Notes: generated by a model not told the origin, from the sequence alone. A DNA stretch of 64,000 nucleotides from [Leptolyngbya] sp. PCC 7376 (GCF_000316605.1 NC_019683.1:3952036-4016035), one strand, 5' to 3'; counted from the first letter of the stretch, positions 36,243 through 45,067 are shown. Numbers and translations are program-made.

Positions 36243-36656
36243 ATGGAATCCCAGAGTGAATTTGAAGCTGTTAAGCAGATATTGGCAACTAGCCCAATGT
36301 TTCATATGGAAGCGGATAGTAAAAAATTGGTGGTGAGACGACGTCGGAAGTTTGCTCCAAGGCGCGGTGCTTTTCGTCTATTGCTGCCCCATTCTTTGGC
36401 GATCATTTCTGAAAATACAAAGTCAACCAAACCAACCCAGTATTTTGTTCGACCTGATTCCCTCGCGATTTTTATGACGGTTATGTTGATCGGGGCGATC
36501 GCCGTTGAGATTTTTATGGATCGTGCCACATACCCTCGGGACTATCCACCAGCCTTTGTTTATGCTTTGAGCACTATTTATATCGGAGGATTAATCACCG
36601 AAATCACTTACACCAAAAAGCAACTAAGCCAATTACTCGAACAAATGAAGCGATAA
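36243..36656 (+). CDS. two-helix membrane protein of unknown function
   Basis: 137 residues from the ATG at 36243 (MESQSEFEAVKQIL); an in-frame start at 36192 is possible. Soluble basic N-terminal 70 residues (KKLVVRRRRKFAPRRGAFR) precede two membrane helices (SLAIFMTVMLIGAIAVEIFM and FVYALSTIYIGGLI). A charged C-terminus follows. No family recognised. The basic stretch could bind lipid head groups or nucleic acid. Confidence 0.5.
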   Translation: MESQSEFEAVKQILATSPMFHMEADSKKLVVRRRRKFAPRRGAFRLLLPHSLAIISENTKSTKPTQYFVRPDSLAIFMTVMLIGAIAVEIFMDRATYPRDYPPAFVYALSTIYIGGLITEITYTKKQLSQLLEQMKR

Positions 36657-37130
36657 TTTTCGTTCTCGACCAATGGCTAACTTCAGCTAAATTCTTTTGT
36701 AAACCGTAAAGTTTTTGCATCGCGCCAAGGCTATCTTTGGCAGGCTGCGGCAGGATATGGGCAGAAATTTAGCTATCGTCAATACGAAAAGAGAAGCCAG
36801 TGAAAATAGCAATCACCGCTGCCAGTGGACAATTAGGATGGGCGATCACCAACGCAACTATCGCATTAGTGGGCAAAGCAAATGTAGTCGGACTGGCTCG
36901 CACTCCTGAGAAAGCAAAGGATTTGGGGATTGAAATTCGTCCCGGTGATTACAACGATCCAAGTGCTTTAAAAACATCGTTGCAGGGTATCGATGCGGTG
37001 CTATTAGTTTCGGGAATGGATGCGCCAGATAAACGGATTGGTCAACATCGAAATGTCATCGAAGCCGCCAAAATTAGCGGCGTTAAAAAGATTGTTGGCA
37101 TTGGTGAATTGAGGTATGAATCTATGAGGG

Positions 37131-37493
37131 TCAAGGTACAGGGACATCCCAGAACTTGAGATAGTGAATCAGCAATCGAATCGAATGCTCTAACATTTCC
37201 ACAGACTTTGAATAACATAAGGTCTTTCGATGGAGTCGAGCGAGATAATGCCGCAATCGAGTGTTCTCGCCTTCGATACGAGTCATGTAGGTCTTACTGA
37301 TAATCTGGTCACCATCAGGTACAAACATGGGATAAACTTTCCAGCCATCTGTGACGTAAAAGAAGCATCTCCAGAGACTAACGATTGCCCATAGTGGCTT
37401 GAATGTCTCTGCACTTCTGTCACCAATAGTCCAAGCAAGAATACCTCGTTGAAAGTGGTCTACTGCTGTCCAGAGCCAGACCTTGTTTTTTTA
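37131..37493 (-). CDS. IS1 InsB-like catalytic frame (reached by -1 frameshift)
   Basis: From the slippery site the minus strand reads KNKVWLWTAVDHFQRGILAW, then TIGDRSAETFKPLW and DGDQIISKTYMTRIEGENTR, ending FWDVPVP. This is the IS1 InsB region with the DDE-type residues (VD, DG, E). It has no good start of its own, so expression depends on frameshifting from InsA. The frame looks intact, so the element may still be active. Confidence 0.75.
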
Positions 37494-37816
37494 GCACCGA
37501 CGAATGTTTGAAGTTCATCGAGTTCCCCGACCTGAGGCATCTCTTCCGGTTCATAAGCATCAGGCAGCAATGCACCGACTTGTTTGACCCAAGTGATGAC
37601 GGTAGTGTGGTGCACTCCTTTCACCCGTTCAATTGCTCGAAAGCCCATGCCGTTGACATACATTTTGAGGCATTCACGTTTGAAGGCATTTGAGTAGCCG
37701 AGCCGACTATAGTGGTCGATAAACTGACGACCGCAATCTACACAGATGTGATTCTGTTTGCCTTTTTTCTTTCCGTTCTTACGGATATGAGCAGATTGGC
37801 ATTCTGGACATTCCAT
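37460..37816 (-). CDS. IS1 InsA-like zinc-binding protein
   Basis: 118 residues. The zinc finger CPECQSAHIRKNGKKKGKQN plus HICVDCGRQF and the HTH region (RLGYSNAFKRECLKMYVNGM, FRAIERVKGVHHTTVITWVK) are those of IS1 InsA. Near its end the sequence A AAA AAC at about 37487-37493 is the classical IS1 slippery site. A -1 shift there leads into KNKVWLWTAVDHFQRGILAW, the InsB catalytic frame running to 37131. Confidence 0.85.
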   Translation of the reverse strand: MECPECQSAHIRKNGKKKGKQNHICVDCGRQFIDHYSRLGYSNAFKRECLKMYVNGMGFRAIERVKGVHHTTVITWVKQVGALLPDAYEPEEMPQVGELDELQTFVGAKKTRSGSGQQ

Positions 37817-38274
37817 TGGGTCTGCATCCTCAAATTCATACTCCTATTCTGCAACGCCAGATTGTTTATACCAGCGTTCAGGGAGCCGAAGAAGATACGG
37901 TTTTTTCTCCCGTGATTCAGTCCAACCGTCAAACAGAAGAGGATGTCCGCAATAGTGGCATGAATTGGGCGATCGGACGGAATGGGATTTATATCGAGCC
38001 GGACATTGAATATATTGAAACTTACAAAAAATTAGGTGGCATTTCTAATTGTGCTGGCGATGGCAAATGCGGTTATACGATGCGACCAGAATTGGCTTAT
38101 GCCTATGCGCGAATGCTCACGGAAGAAAAGCATAACGGTCAGACTTATAACTTGCACGGTGAAGCGATGACGCAATACCAACTGGCTGAATATATGAGCA
38201 GCGCTTTTGGGACAAATCTGACCTACACACCCATGACTGTCGAAGAATATCGTCAGGATCGGATTACTGAATTA

Positions 38275-38843
38275 ACGTGAGTTCGGGATAAGCAAGATGG
38301 GTCTAATCAAGCTGGAGAGAAGGTTTTTTCGGCTGATGGCAGTAGGCAATGAGCCCGCAAAGCAAGTTAACACAGAAGTTCGCTGGACTACGATGTCTAG
38401 AGTGCTCAATCTGAGAAATATTCTTCAGCTGGTCAATGACCGTCTCAATTAAAGCTCGCTTACGGGCAAGGATTTTGTCATGCCAAAGCATCAAGTGATT
38501 CTTCATATTGCGCCGAGGCTTAGCCATCAACTTCACATCATGCTCTTCTTGTAAATGCTGTGCCAGAGGTTGAGAGATATAGCCTTTATCTGCAAAAACC
38601 TTGCCAAATAAATTCTGCAATAGTTCCAGCACTGGCTTGCGGTCATCAGTGTTGCCGGGGGTGACTTTCACTTGGAGTAACTCGCCACGGTCATTGATTA
38701 CTAGATGCAGCTTGAAGCCAAAGAACCAACCAACAGATGTTTTACCTTGAGTAGCATGACCTTCAAAAACGCGATGTTGAGAGATACGGCGATTATGGCA
38801 AACCTTGATACTGGTGGCATCAATGAAACTAATACCAGTGCAT
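38275..38843 (-). pseudogene. IS982-family transposase, C-terminal fragment
   Basis: The terminal repeat ACGTGAGTTCGGGATAAG is at 38275, and the minus strand encodes the C-terminal 180 residues of the transposase from CTGISFIDATSIKVCHNRR to [10 protein letters not shown] (stop at 38303). At 38843 it is cut by IS5 copy 2. The DDE residues are present but the N-terminus is gone. The element ends the QorB-like gene. Confidence 0.88.
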
Positions 38844-39748
38844 TTGACCTCTTGCAAAAGGTTATGGCAATTCAAAATTGTAAAGACCAGCAATGAGATT
38901 GAGTCTTAATCCCCATCTCCGACGGCAGTTACGATATCGACTGGATAAGATGCGGAATCTTTTGAGCATTCTGAATACCATCTCAATGATGATTCTTTGA
39001 GCTGCTAAGAGCTGATTCTCCTGTTTCTGCTCGCAGTAAACTCTCCTCCTCTAGGCTTCTTGTGAGGAGTGTGACTCCGCTGATGCCGCTTGTGTATGCC
39101 TTGATATCCGGCGTCGGCAAGGCAGAGTTGTCCCTGCTGAAAATGCACTCTACTCTTTTTGAGTAGTTTGAAATCATGGGTGCTACCTTTCTCACAGTCA
39201 CAACAGATAATCTGTGCCCACTGCCAAGCAATAACTATTTGAGCTTTAAGGGAATGATGCTTTTTTTCCTGAGTAGTAAAGACGTTGTTTTTTTGGGCTT
39301 TTCAATCGCCTGTTCTATGGCATCCATCACCACTACTGTCAGAGATAACTCTTCTGAACCATGGAGCTGTTTCATGCTGGGTAAGTGGCAATCGGTTTCT
39401 TTGATGAGTGTGTTCTCTGTTTTTTGCACCATGCGACAAACTGTTGATTCATGAATGCCCCATGATTGAGCGATAGGAAAATAAGTGCGATATTCCCTCA
39501 GATATTCCAAGGTGAGGAGTAACTGATTTTCCAAGGATACAATACTGGGACGACCGGGTTTTTGCTTTGCTTTAGCTTCTGCTAGGACCTCTACCAGACG
39601 ATTGAAGGTCTGAAGCTTAACTCCACAGGCTCTCCTGAATTGTTCTGTCGATAAATGTTGGAGCTGTTCGTAAGTTGACATTTTTATCGCTATGACTCTG
39701 TTACTTTCCTCTTTTTTCCCTACTCTCACCCCTTTTGCAAGAGGTCAA
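38844..39748 (-). mobile_element. IS5-family insertion sequence, copy 2 (inverted relative to copy 1)
   Basis: 905 bp with the same perfect 18-bp ends (TTGACCTCTTGCAAAAGG at 38844-38861, complement at 39731-39748). It has one A fewer than copy 1 in the A-run (7 at 39261-39267 against 8), which shifts the frame and ends the N-terminal ORF (39235-39729) at PLKLK. The downstream frame (38983-39231) continues the core in another frame. It is therefore defective, unless the A-run permits slippage. It is inserted in IS982 on its left and IS427-type sequence on its right. Confidence 0.85.
39235..39681 (-). pseudogene. IS5-family transposase, copy 2, truncated by A-run frameshift
   Basis: From the ATG at 39681 (MSTYEQLQHLSTEQFRRACG) the frame matches copy 1 to LLLRKK, where the 7-A run changes it to SIIPLKLK and a stop. 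The copy 1 sequence with 8 A stays open. The difference is one base, so it is a natural site of replication or transcription slippage. Confidence 0.8.
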
Positions 39749-40372
39749 TTGTTGCGGTATCCACCGATGGAGAATCCACCACCCCATAGCTTGGAGAAGA
39801 GGGAGGTCATGACTCATCGTTCTCTCCCACTGATGACGCTGAGGGTTAATCCTTTGCCAAGTGCCGTCGTTACGCCATTGGCGAAAGTAGTGGTAAACCG
39901 TTTGCCACTTAGGAAAATCATGAGGCAACAAACGCATCAAAGGTCGTAAATGCCATGTGATGGTTGATAGCTTGGGCATCCCTCTAGCAGTGGTAGTCAC
40001 CGCAGCTCATATCTCTGATATCAAAGGATTGCGATTCCTACTAGAGTGAGTTCAACATCTAGATTTAAATTTAGAGCGCCTCTATTTGCTCTATGTCGAT
40101 GGAGGCTATCATGGCGCGAATCTCGTGCGCTGGGTGATGAATAGCTTCGGTTGGATATTGGAGGTTGTGTTACGTCCAAAAGAACAAAAGAGTTTTACTC
40201 CTCTACCAAGGCGATGGGTTGTAGAAAGAACCTTTGGCTGGTTTTATTGGTGCAGGCGTTTGAGTCGTGATTATGAATGTTCAACCGAAAGTGCAGAAGC
40301 TTGGATTTACATTGCCTCTATGCGTCTACTATTAAGACGATTAGCCTGAAACCAGACTTTTCAGACATCCTC
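39749..40372. pseudogene. split and internally inverted IS427-type transposase copy
   Basis: Left part, minus strand, from about 39930 to 39749: [20 protein letters not shown] to [10 protein letters not shown], the N-terminal half. Right part, plus strand, from about 39931 to 40346: [20 protein letters not shown] with one stop, then LLYVDGGYHGANLVRWVM and RWVVERTFGWFYWCRRLSRD to LLLRRLA, the C-terminal half. The halves face away from each other with a junction near 39930, so part of one IS has been inverted. The outer end at 40357-40372 is CTTTTCAGACATCCTC. Confidence 0.78.
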
Positions 40373-40373
40373 T

Positions 40374-40594
40374 AAGATAGAGACATCTTTTTGGGTTATG
40401 GATTTTAGTACTCTTTCAGACTAAATCTCTAACTTTTTCTCTCCCCAATAGCCTTTTCAGACATCCTCTTAGAGGATGTCTGAAAAGTCTTTATGTTTGA
40501 TAAATACCACGTAATTTCCACGAGGTTAATCGCCTGAAGTGCTTATTTTTGCGTGTAACTCATTTCGACAAACGTTACAATCAGACCCTTTTTA
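40374..40594. other. IS427-type end fragment and back-to-back terminal repeats
   Basis: 40374-40452 resembles the 5' end sequence of the intact copy (compare 41400-41475). At 40453-40487 CTTTTCAGACATCCTC, TTA and GAGGATGTCTGAAAAG make a perfect 16-bp inverted repeat around a 3-base TTA centre. About 107 bases without a recognisable gene follow to the next element end. Confidence 0.6.
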
Positions 40595-40617
40595 GAGGAT
40601 GTTTGAAAAGTAGAAGT

Positions 40618-41103
40618 CTAGGCTAAACGTCGGAGAAGTAAGCGGATAGAAGCTATATAAATCCATGCCTCTGCACTCTCAGTGGAACATTCATAATCTC
40701 GACTCAAACGACGACACCAATAAAACCAGCTAAAGGTTCTCTCTACCACCCATCGTCTTGGTAAAGGAGTAAACCCTTTTTGTTCTTTAGAACGTAGGAC
40801 TATCTCCAATATCCAACCAAAGCTATCCATGACCCATCGCACTAAATTAGAATCACGATAGCCGCCGTCAGCATAAAGCAGATAGAGACGCTCTAGATTT
40901 AAGTCCAAGTACTGCACTCGCTCCAATAGCAAACGTAATCCTTGGTTATCGGAAACATTGGCCGCTGTCACCACCGCAGCTATCGTAATACCTAGACTAT
41001 CAACCATGACATGACGTTTACGACCTTTGACTCCTTTGTTGCCATCAATACCGACATCCTGATGCATCATTGTGGCGGTATCCACCGACTGAGAATCCAC
41101 CAC
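40618..41103 (-). CDS. IS427-like transposase, catalytic frame
   Basis: 161 residues with the DDE motifs: MVDSQSVDTATMM (first Asp), [31 protein letters not shown] (second Asp) and RWVVERTFSWFYWCRRLSRD with the final Glu. Frame B upstream of the ATG reads [11 protein letters not shown] without a start, consistent with translation entering from the N-terminal frame. Intact enough to be active if frameshifting works. Confidence 0.8.
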   Translation of the reverse strand: MVDSQSVDTATMMHQDVGIDGNKGVKGRKRHVMVDSLGITIAAVVTAANVSDNQGLRLLLERVQYLDLNLERLYLLYADGGYRDSNLVRWVMDSFGWILEIVLRSKEQKGFTPLPRRWVVERTFSWFYWCRRLSRDYECSTESAEAWIYIASIRLLLRRLA

Positions 41104-41411
41104 TCCATAGCTTGGGGATGAGGGCGGTCATGACCAGTAGTTCTCTCCCACTGATGTAATTTGTGATTAATCTGCTGCCATGTGCCATCATCACGCCATT
41201 GTCGAAAGTAGTGGTAGACCGTTTGCCATTTGGGAAAGTCATGGGGCAATAGTCTCCAAGCAATGCCACCCATAAGCACGTAAAGTATGGCATTGAGAAC
41301 ATCTCGTAGATTTGTAGAGCGAGGTCTTCCTCCAGACTTCGCCTCAGGCAATAGAGGTTCAATCAGATACCATTGGTCGTCACTCAGGTCTGTTAGATAG
41401 GATAGACACAT
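41067..41411 (-). CDS. IS427-like transposase, N-terminal frame
   Basis: 114 residues: MCLSYLTDLSDDQWYLIEPL, GGRPRSTNLRDVLNAILYVL and [20 protein letters not shown] then FRQWRDDGTWQQIN. This is the DUF4096-type N-terminal domain of IS5/IS427 transposases. The frame drifts out near SRWIPPQ while the catalytic domain is in the next frame, overlapping by some 37 bases, as usual for elements using programmed frameshifting. Confidence 0.8.
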   Translation of the reverse strand: MCLSYLTDLSDDQWYLIEPLLPEAKSGGRPRSTNLRDVLNAILYVLMGGIAWRLLPHDFPKWQTVYHYFRQWRDDGTWQQINHKLHQWERTTGHDRPHPQAMEWWILSRWIPPQ

Positions 41412-41491
41412 CTTTTTGAGGTTAGAGATTCAGTACTTTTACAGACTAAATCTCTGACTTTTCTTCTGCGCCACCCTTTTCAGACATCCTC

Positions 41492-42388
41492 TTAGACATC
41501 CTCTAAGAGATCACACGAGAAAAAGCACTCAATAATCTCTTATACATTGGCCAAATAGGAGTTTTCAACCTTTGCGTTCATGGTTCTCTTTATGATGCTT
41601 TAGTTGGTGATTTAACAACAAACATAAGTGAGTTAAAAAATAGCTAAAGTTTCTTTTTGAACATTTTCTAATACCTACAAGAATATAAGAAGATGTCTTT
41701 TCAAAGAATTTAGCAAATGATTCTTGATAAGCTGAAAACTAAAGAGGAATACGGAGGTAAACAACAAATTAAGTTATGTAAACTCAAAGCCAGTCTTAAT
41801 GATGACACAAGAAATTTCTTTCCAAAGTGCTTACTCTATGTAGACTAAAATCAGCTCTATTCCGACAATCATAAAAGGTATATGAATTTACTATATTCCT
41901 TTCATATAGCGGAATACAATCGGGAACTTATCGAATATATATTTACTTGAGAGAAAATTCTTAAAAGGGGAAAATTGCTTAGTGAGTCCCTTACTCTAAT
42001 TAACTGAGTTACCGATTCCGAAACAAAATATAATTTGAACAAGATAAAGAACAAACGTCAAGGGCGAATTTGATTTTTTTTGAAGTGACGACCATTTGCC
42101 TTGATTTTTCGATCCACTTACTTCGCGATGTAGAGGTTATCACATCAAAAAGTCCAGCAACATAGTTGCCATTTTTCCTTCCATAATTTTACTGGTAAAG
42201 CTAATAAAAATTGTTTGACGGAAAATCTGTAAACCTATACATTACACATTCCCAATCAATAATTTAAGGACATATAATATAAAAAAGTGATTTTGAGTAC
42301 TGCAAGTTCATCTACTTTATGAGTTAGCGTAAGATCAATAGTCTTGCATTATCTAAAGACGAATTCTATAAGGCGATCGCCGAACAAT
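41492..42388. other. AT-rich region between IS cluster and lepB, with orphan ORF fragments
   Basis: From 41511 an open frame with no start encodes LNNLLYIGQIGVFNLCVHGS and LYDALVGDLTTNISELKNS to a stop at about 41647; it may be the tail of a gene cut by the IS, but I do not recognise it. A 43-codon ORF begins at 41717 (MILDKLKTKEEYGGKQQIKL). A TATAAT at about 42276 could serve lepB. Otherwise nothing identified. Confidence 0.35.
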
Positions 42389-43018
42389 ATGACAGAGAAT
42401 CCCAACCTAGACCCGAACCAACAACCAGCACAGGGTGAAACCAAAGAAGAACAACCACAGGAAAATCCCTGGGTGGAAACCTTTAAAACCCTTGTGACAG
42501 CGGGTATCCTAGCTATCGGGATTCGCACATTTGTCGCTGAAGCGCGATATATTCCATCCGAATCGATGTTGCCGACTTTGGAAGTTCAAGACCGCCTCAT
42601 CATCGAGAAAATCAGCTACCGTTTTAAAGATCCAAAACGTGGTGATGTTGTCGTTTTTCAGCCAACGGAAATCCTTGAACAGCAAAACTACAAGGATGCT
42701 TTTATTAAGCGTGTGATCGGTATTCCTGGTGACACTGTTGAAGTTAGTGCTGGGCGAGTTTACGTTAATGGCAAGGAACTAGAAGAAGGGTATATTTACG
42801 AGACCCCAGATTATGATTATGGTCCTGTCAGTATTCCTGAAGACCATTACCTAGTTCTTGGAGATAACCGCAATAACAGCTATGACTCTCACTACTGGGG
42901 ATTTGTCCCTCGCGAAAAGTTAGTCGGAAAAGCCTTTGTTCGTTTTTGGCCTTTTAACCGCGTTGGCACCCTCAGCGAAGAACCTCAGTATGCCGAGGAA
43001 ACTCCTGTTACTCCCTAG
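42389..43018 (+). CDS. lepB: signal peptidase I
   Basis: 209 residues from the ATG at 42389; an in-frame TTG at 42344 is less likely. It removes signal peptides on the outer face of the cytoplasmic or thylakoid membrane. A single N-terminal membrane segment (VETFKTLVTAGILAIGIRTF, residues 29-48) precedes the catalytic Ser59 in IPSESMLPTL, Lys107 in AFIKRVIGIPGD and the GDNRNNSYDSHYWG motif. The Pro/Gln-rich N-terminal 28 residues are cytoplasmic. Downstream genes (ABC ATPase, surE) are on the same strand with gaps of 53 and 5 bases. Confidence 0.94.
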   Translation: MTENPNLDPNQQPAQGETKEEQPQENPWVETFKTLVTAGILAIGIRTFVAEARYIPSESMLPTLEVQDRLIIEKISYRFKDPKRGDVVVFQPTEILEQQNYKDAFIKRVIGIPGDTVEVSAGRVYVNGKELEEGYIYETPDYDYGPVSIPEDHYLVLGDNRNNSYDSHYWGFVPREKLVGKAFVRFWPFNRVGTLSEEPQYAEETPVTP

Positions 43019-43071
43019 CATCTCGACCCATTGCTCGGTAGGATATAGGGCGATCCATCTCTCGCACAATT

Positions 43072-43839
43072 ATGAGTGACCCTTCCCTGCTGCTCCAAGC
43101 CTCCGGACTCCGAAAAAGTTTTGGGGGTATCCATGCTGTTCAAAATGCATACATCGATGTGCCGCAAGGGAATATCACAGGCTTAATTGGGCCTAATGGT
43201 GCAGGAAAAACCACCCTTTTTAATCTGCTCTCAAACTTTATCCAACCAGATGAAGGGAAAGTGATCTTTGACGGCCAAGAGGTGCAACATTTGCCTTCCC
43301 ATGAGATTGCATTGAAAGGATTTGTTCGAACATTTCAAGTGGCACGGGTATTGTCACGGCTGTCAGTCTTAGAAAATATGCTCCTCGCAGCACAGCATCA
43401 AACTGGTGAAAATATTCTTAAAGTTTGGTTTCAGCAGGGCAATATTCGTCGTCAGGAAAGAGCGAATCGTGAAAAAGCGATGGCGATTTTAGAGTCTGTC
43501 GGATTAGCAGAAAAAGCGCAAGATTATGCGGGTGCATTGTCTGGTGGGCAGAGAAAACTTCTCGAAATGGCGCGGGCCTTGATGAGTGATCCGAAATTAA
43601 TCTTGCTCGATGAGCCTGCTGCTGGGGTAAATCCGACGCTAATCAACCAGATTTGTGATCACATTGTGCGATGGAATAGTGAGGGAATTTCATTCCTGAT
43701 TATTGAACACAATATGGACGTGATTATGACTCTCTGTAACCATATTTGGGTGTTGGCGGAAGGGACAAATTTGGCGGATGGCACACCGACAGAAATTCAG
43801 AATAATGACCAAGTTCTTGAAGCATATTTAGGATCGTAA
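43072..43839 (+). CDS. livG: branched-chain/neutral amino-acid ABC transporter ATPase (LivG/NatA type)
   Basis: 255 residues. Walker A GPNGAGKTT, signature ALSGGQRKLLEMARAL, Walker B LILLDEPAAGVNP and the H-loop IIEHNMDVIM are all intact. The spacing GLIGPNGAGKTTLFNLLSNF followed by GFVRTFQVARVL with a long helical insert is typical of LivG rather than LivF. In cyanobacteria such ATPases serve the Nat neutral amino-acid systems. No permease, LivF or binding-protein gene is nearby, so it is an orphan ATPase gene, common in cyanobacteria. It is 5 bases from surE, so translational coupling is possible. Confidence 0.85.
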   Translation: MSDPSLLLQASGLRKSFGGIHAVQNAYIDVPQGNITGLIGPNGAGKTTLFNLLSNFIQPDEGKVIFDGQEVQHLPSHEIALKGFVRTFQVARVLSRLSVLENMLLAAQHQTGENILKVWFQQGNIRRQERANREKAMAILESVGLAEKAQDYAGALSGGQRKLLEMARALMSDPKLILLDEPAAGVNPTLINQICDHIVRWNSEGISFLIIEHNMDVIMTLCNHIWVLAEGTNLADGTPTEIQNNDQVLEAYLGS

Positions 43840-43844
43840 TTTTA

Positions 43845-44519
43845 GTGAAATTTCTTTTAACGAATGACGATGGCATTGATGCACCAGGCATTGCAGCTCT
43901 AAATCAGGCGATCGCCGGACAAAAAGTTATTGTTGCGCCAAAACATCAAATGTCAGAATGTGGACATCGGTTTACGGTGCGATCGCCTATCGATGTAGAA
44001 CAACGTTCTGAAGAAGCCTATGCAGTGGATGGCACTCCGGCAGATTGTACGCGGTTAGGCCTGAGTCAATTTGCGGCAGATGTGGACTGGGTATTATCTG
44101 GGGTAAATGCTGGCGGTAATCTCGGCGTCGATATTTATACCTCTGGCACTGTTGCATCGGTGCGGGAAGCAACCATTCTCGGTAAACAGGCGATCGCCTT
44201 TTCCCATTTTATTCGGCGTCCCCTCGAAATTGACTGGGACTTAGTGACCCATTGGACGACAAAGATTTTTAATGAGTTGAGCGAAAAAGACCTTAAAAAA
44301 AATCATTTCTGGAATGTGAATTTACCGCATTTAGTACCCGAAAAAACTCCCGAAGTAATCTACTGTCAACGAAGTACAGCTCCAATGCAAGTTGCTTACG
44401 AAAAAATCGAGTCTACCTATCAGTATTCAGGTAGCTATGTCGATCGACCACGCCAATCGAATACCGATGTGGATATTTGTTTTTCTGGCAATATTGCTAT
44501 TACCCAAATCTCGATTTAA
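43845..44519 (+). CDS. surE: 5'/3'-nucleotidase SurE
   Basis: 224 residues, starting at a GTG at 43845. Motifs are MKFLLTNDDGIDAPGI (metal-binding D8 D9), APKHQMSECGHRFT with the S37 ligand, and VLSGVNAGGNLG. SurE hydrolyses nucleoside monophosphates and short polyphosphate, in the cytoplasm. The upstream ATPase gene ends 5 bases before. Length is short of the usual 250 but the C-terminus is complete (DVDICFSGNIAITQISI). Convergent with DUF4112. Confidence 0.93.
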   Translation: MKFLLTNDDGIDAPGIAALNQAIAGQKVIVAPKHQMSECGHRFTVRSPIDVEQRSEEAYAVDGTPADCTRLGLSQFAADVDWVLSGVNAGGNLGVDIYTSGTVASVREATILGKQAIAFSHFIRRPLEIDWDLVTHWTTKIFNELSEKDLKKNHFWNVNLPHLVPEKTPEVIYCQRSTAPMQVAYEKIESTYQYSGSYVDRPRQSNTDVDICFSGNIAITQISI

Positions 44520-44527
44520 AGGATATT

Positions 44528-45037
44528 TTAGCTACTAAATAAAAAAGCTAATAATAGTTTAAGTATCCATAGGAAGACAATAGAGCTGATCGCAATAACG
44601 AGAACAATAGCTCCGAAGATAAGAATGATTGGTTTCCAGTCAACTTTTTCAGTATTTGTTTCTGTAAGCTCTGACTCTTTAGAATTCCCTTCTTTCAGTT
44701 GCGGAACATCTTTTTCAAGTAGTTCTATATTTTTTTGATTAGCTTTCCATGCCACATCAAAAAGATCGCCAGCAACGGGAACCGAACCCGCTAAACTATC
44801 TACCAGAATATTAGTAGCCATCTTAACGAGGGTTTCCTGTTTGGCACCGAGACTTGCTGCTTCAAATACGATATAGCTTGAAACAATGAGTGTTAAATAA
44901 TCGCCGATAGCTGGAAATAAACCGATAATTGGATCGAGTCCGATTTTTTGTTTTGTTCCGGGAATTGGGATGGCATTATCGAGCAGTTTACTCAGCGTTT
45001 TGATCTTTTTTAGTCGCTTCAGTTTAGCCGCACTCAT
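44528..45037 (-). CDS. DUF4112 membrane protein
   Basis: 169 residues. The DUF4112 core is clear: LDNAIPIPGTKQKIGLDPII followed by GLFPAIGDYLTLIVSSYIV, and LAGSVPVAGDLFDVAWKAN. It has a hydrophobic mid segment and a C-terminal membrane helix (IILIFGAIVLVIAISSIVF). Function is unknown in this family. It is convergent with surE (8-base gap between stops) and 30 bases from the pyroglutamyl peptidase start, so co-transcription from the upstream genes is possible. Confidence 0.8.
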   Translation of the reverse strand: MSAAKLKRLKKIKTLSKLLDNAIPIPGTKQKIGLDPIIGLFPAIGDYLTLIVSSYIVFEAASLGAKQETLVKMATNILVDSLAGSVPVAGDLFDVAWKANQKNIELLEKDVPQLKEGNSKESELTETNTEKVDWKPIILIFGAIVLVIAISSIVFLWILKLLLAFLFSS

Positions 45038-45067
45038 AATGATATTTTCCTTATTGATATAGCAAGT

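Larger units (their letters stand above)
37097..37858 (-). mobile_element. IS1-family insertion sequence with 8-bp target duplication
   Basis: A 762-bp unit flanked by AGATTGTT at 37089-37096 and 37859-37866. The ends are imperfect inverted repeats of about 25 bases (GGCATTGGTGAATTGAGG on the left; GGCGTTGCAGAATAGGAG reading in from the right). It carries overlapping insA and insB reading frames on the minus strand. Only a 3' remnant of a related element is at 5604-5725. Confidence 0.88.
36800..38280 (+). pseudogene. NmrA/QorB-type NAD(P)H quinone oxidoreductase gene, broken by IS1 and IS982
   Basis: Exonic parts are 36800-37096 and 37867-38274. The first starts MKIAITAASGQLGWAITNATI, a Rossmann NAD(P) site as in NmrA-like QorB, and reaches GVKKIV. 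After IS1 (37097-37858) and one copy of the 8-bp target duplication the frame resumes exactly as YTSVQGAEEDTVFSPVIQSN, with GRNGIYIEPDIEYIE and PELAYAYARMLTEE. It ends at VEEYRQDRITEL where IS982 begins at 38275, losing the C-terminus. The protein would have used NAD(P)H on quinones; it is not functional here. The C-terminal remainder was not found with confidence. Confidence 0.8.
40595..41491 (-). mobile_element. IS5-family (IS427-like) insertion sequence with TTA target duplication
   Basis: An 897-bp unit with 16-bp ends differing at one base: GAGGATGTTTGAAAAG (40595-40610) and the complement of GAGGATGTCTGAAAAG (41476-41491). TTA flanks it on both sides (40592-40594 and 41492-41494). The transposase is in two overlapping frames on the minus strand. 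Confidence 0.88.

Noticed and set aside
43072-44519. livG, surE and lepB as part of a full amino-acid transport operon
   Set aside because: No permease or binding-protein gene is nearby; the ATPase appears to be an orphan gene.
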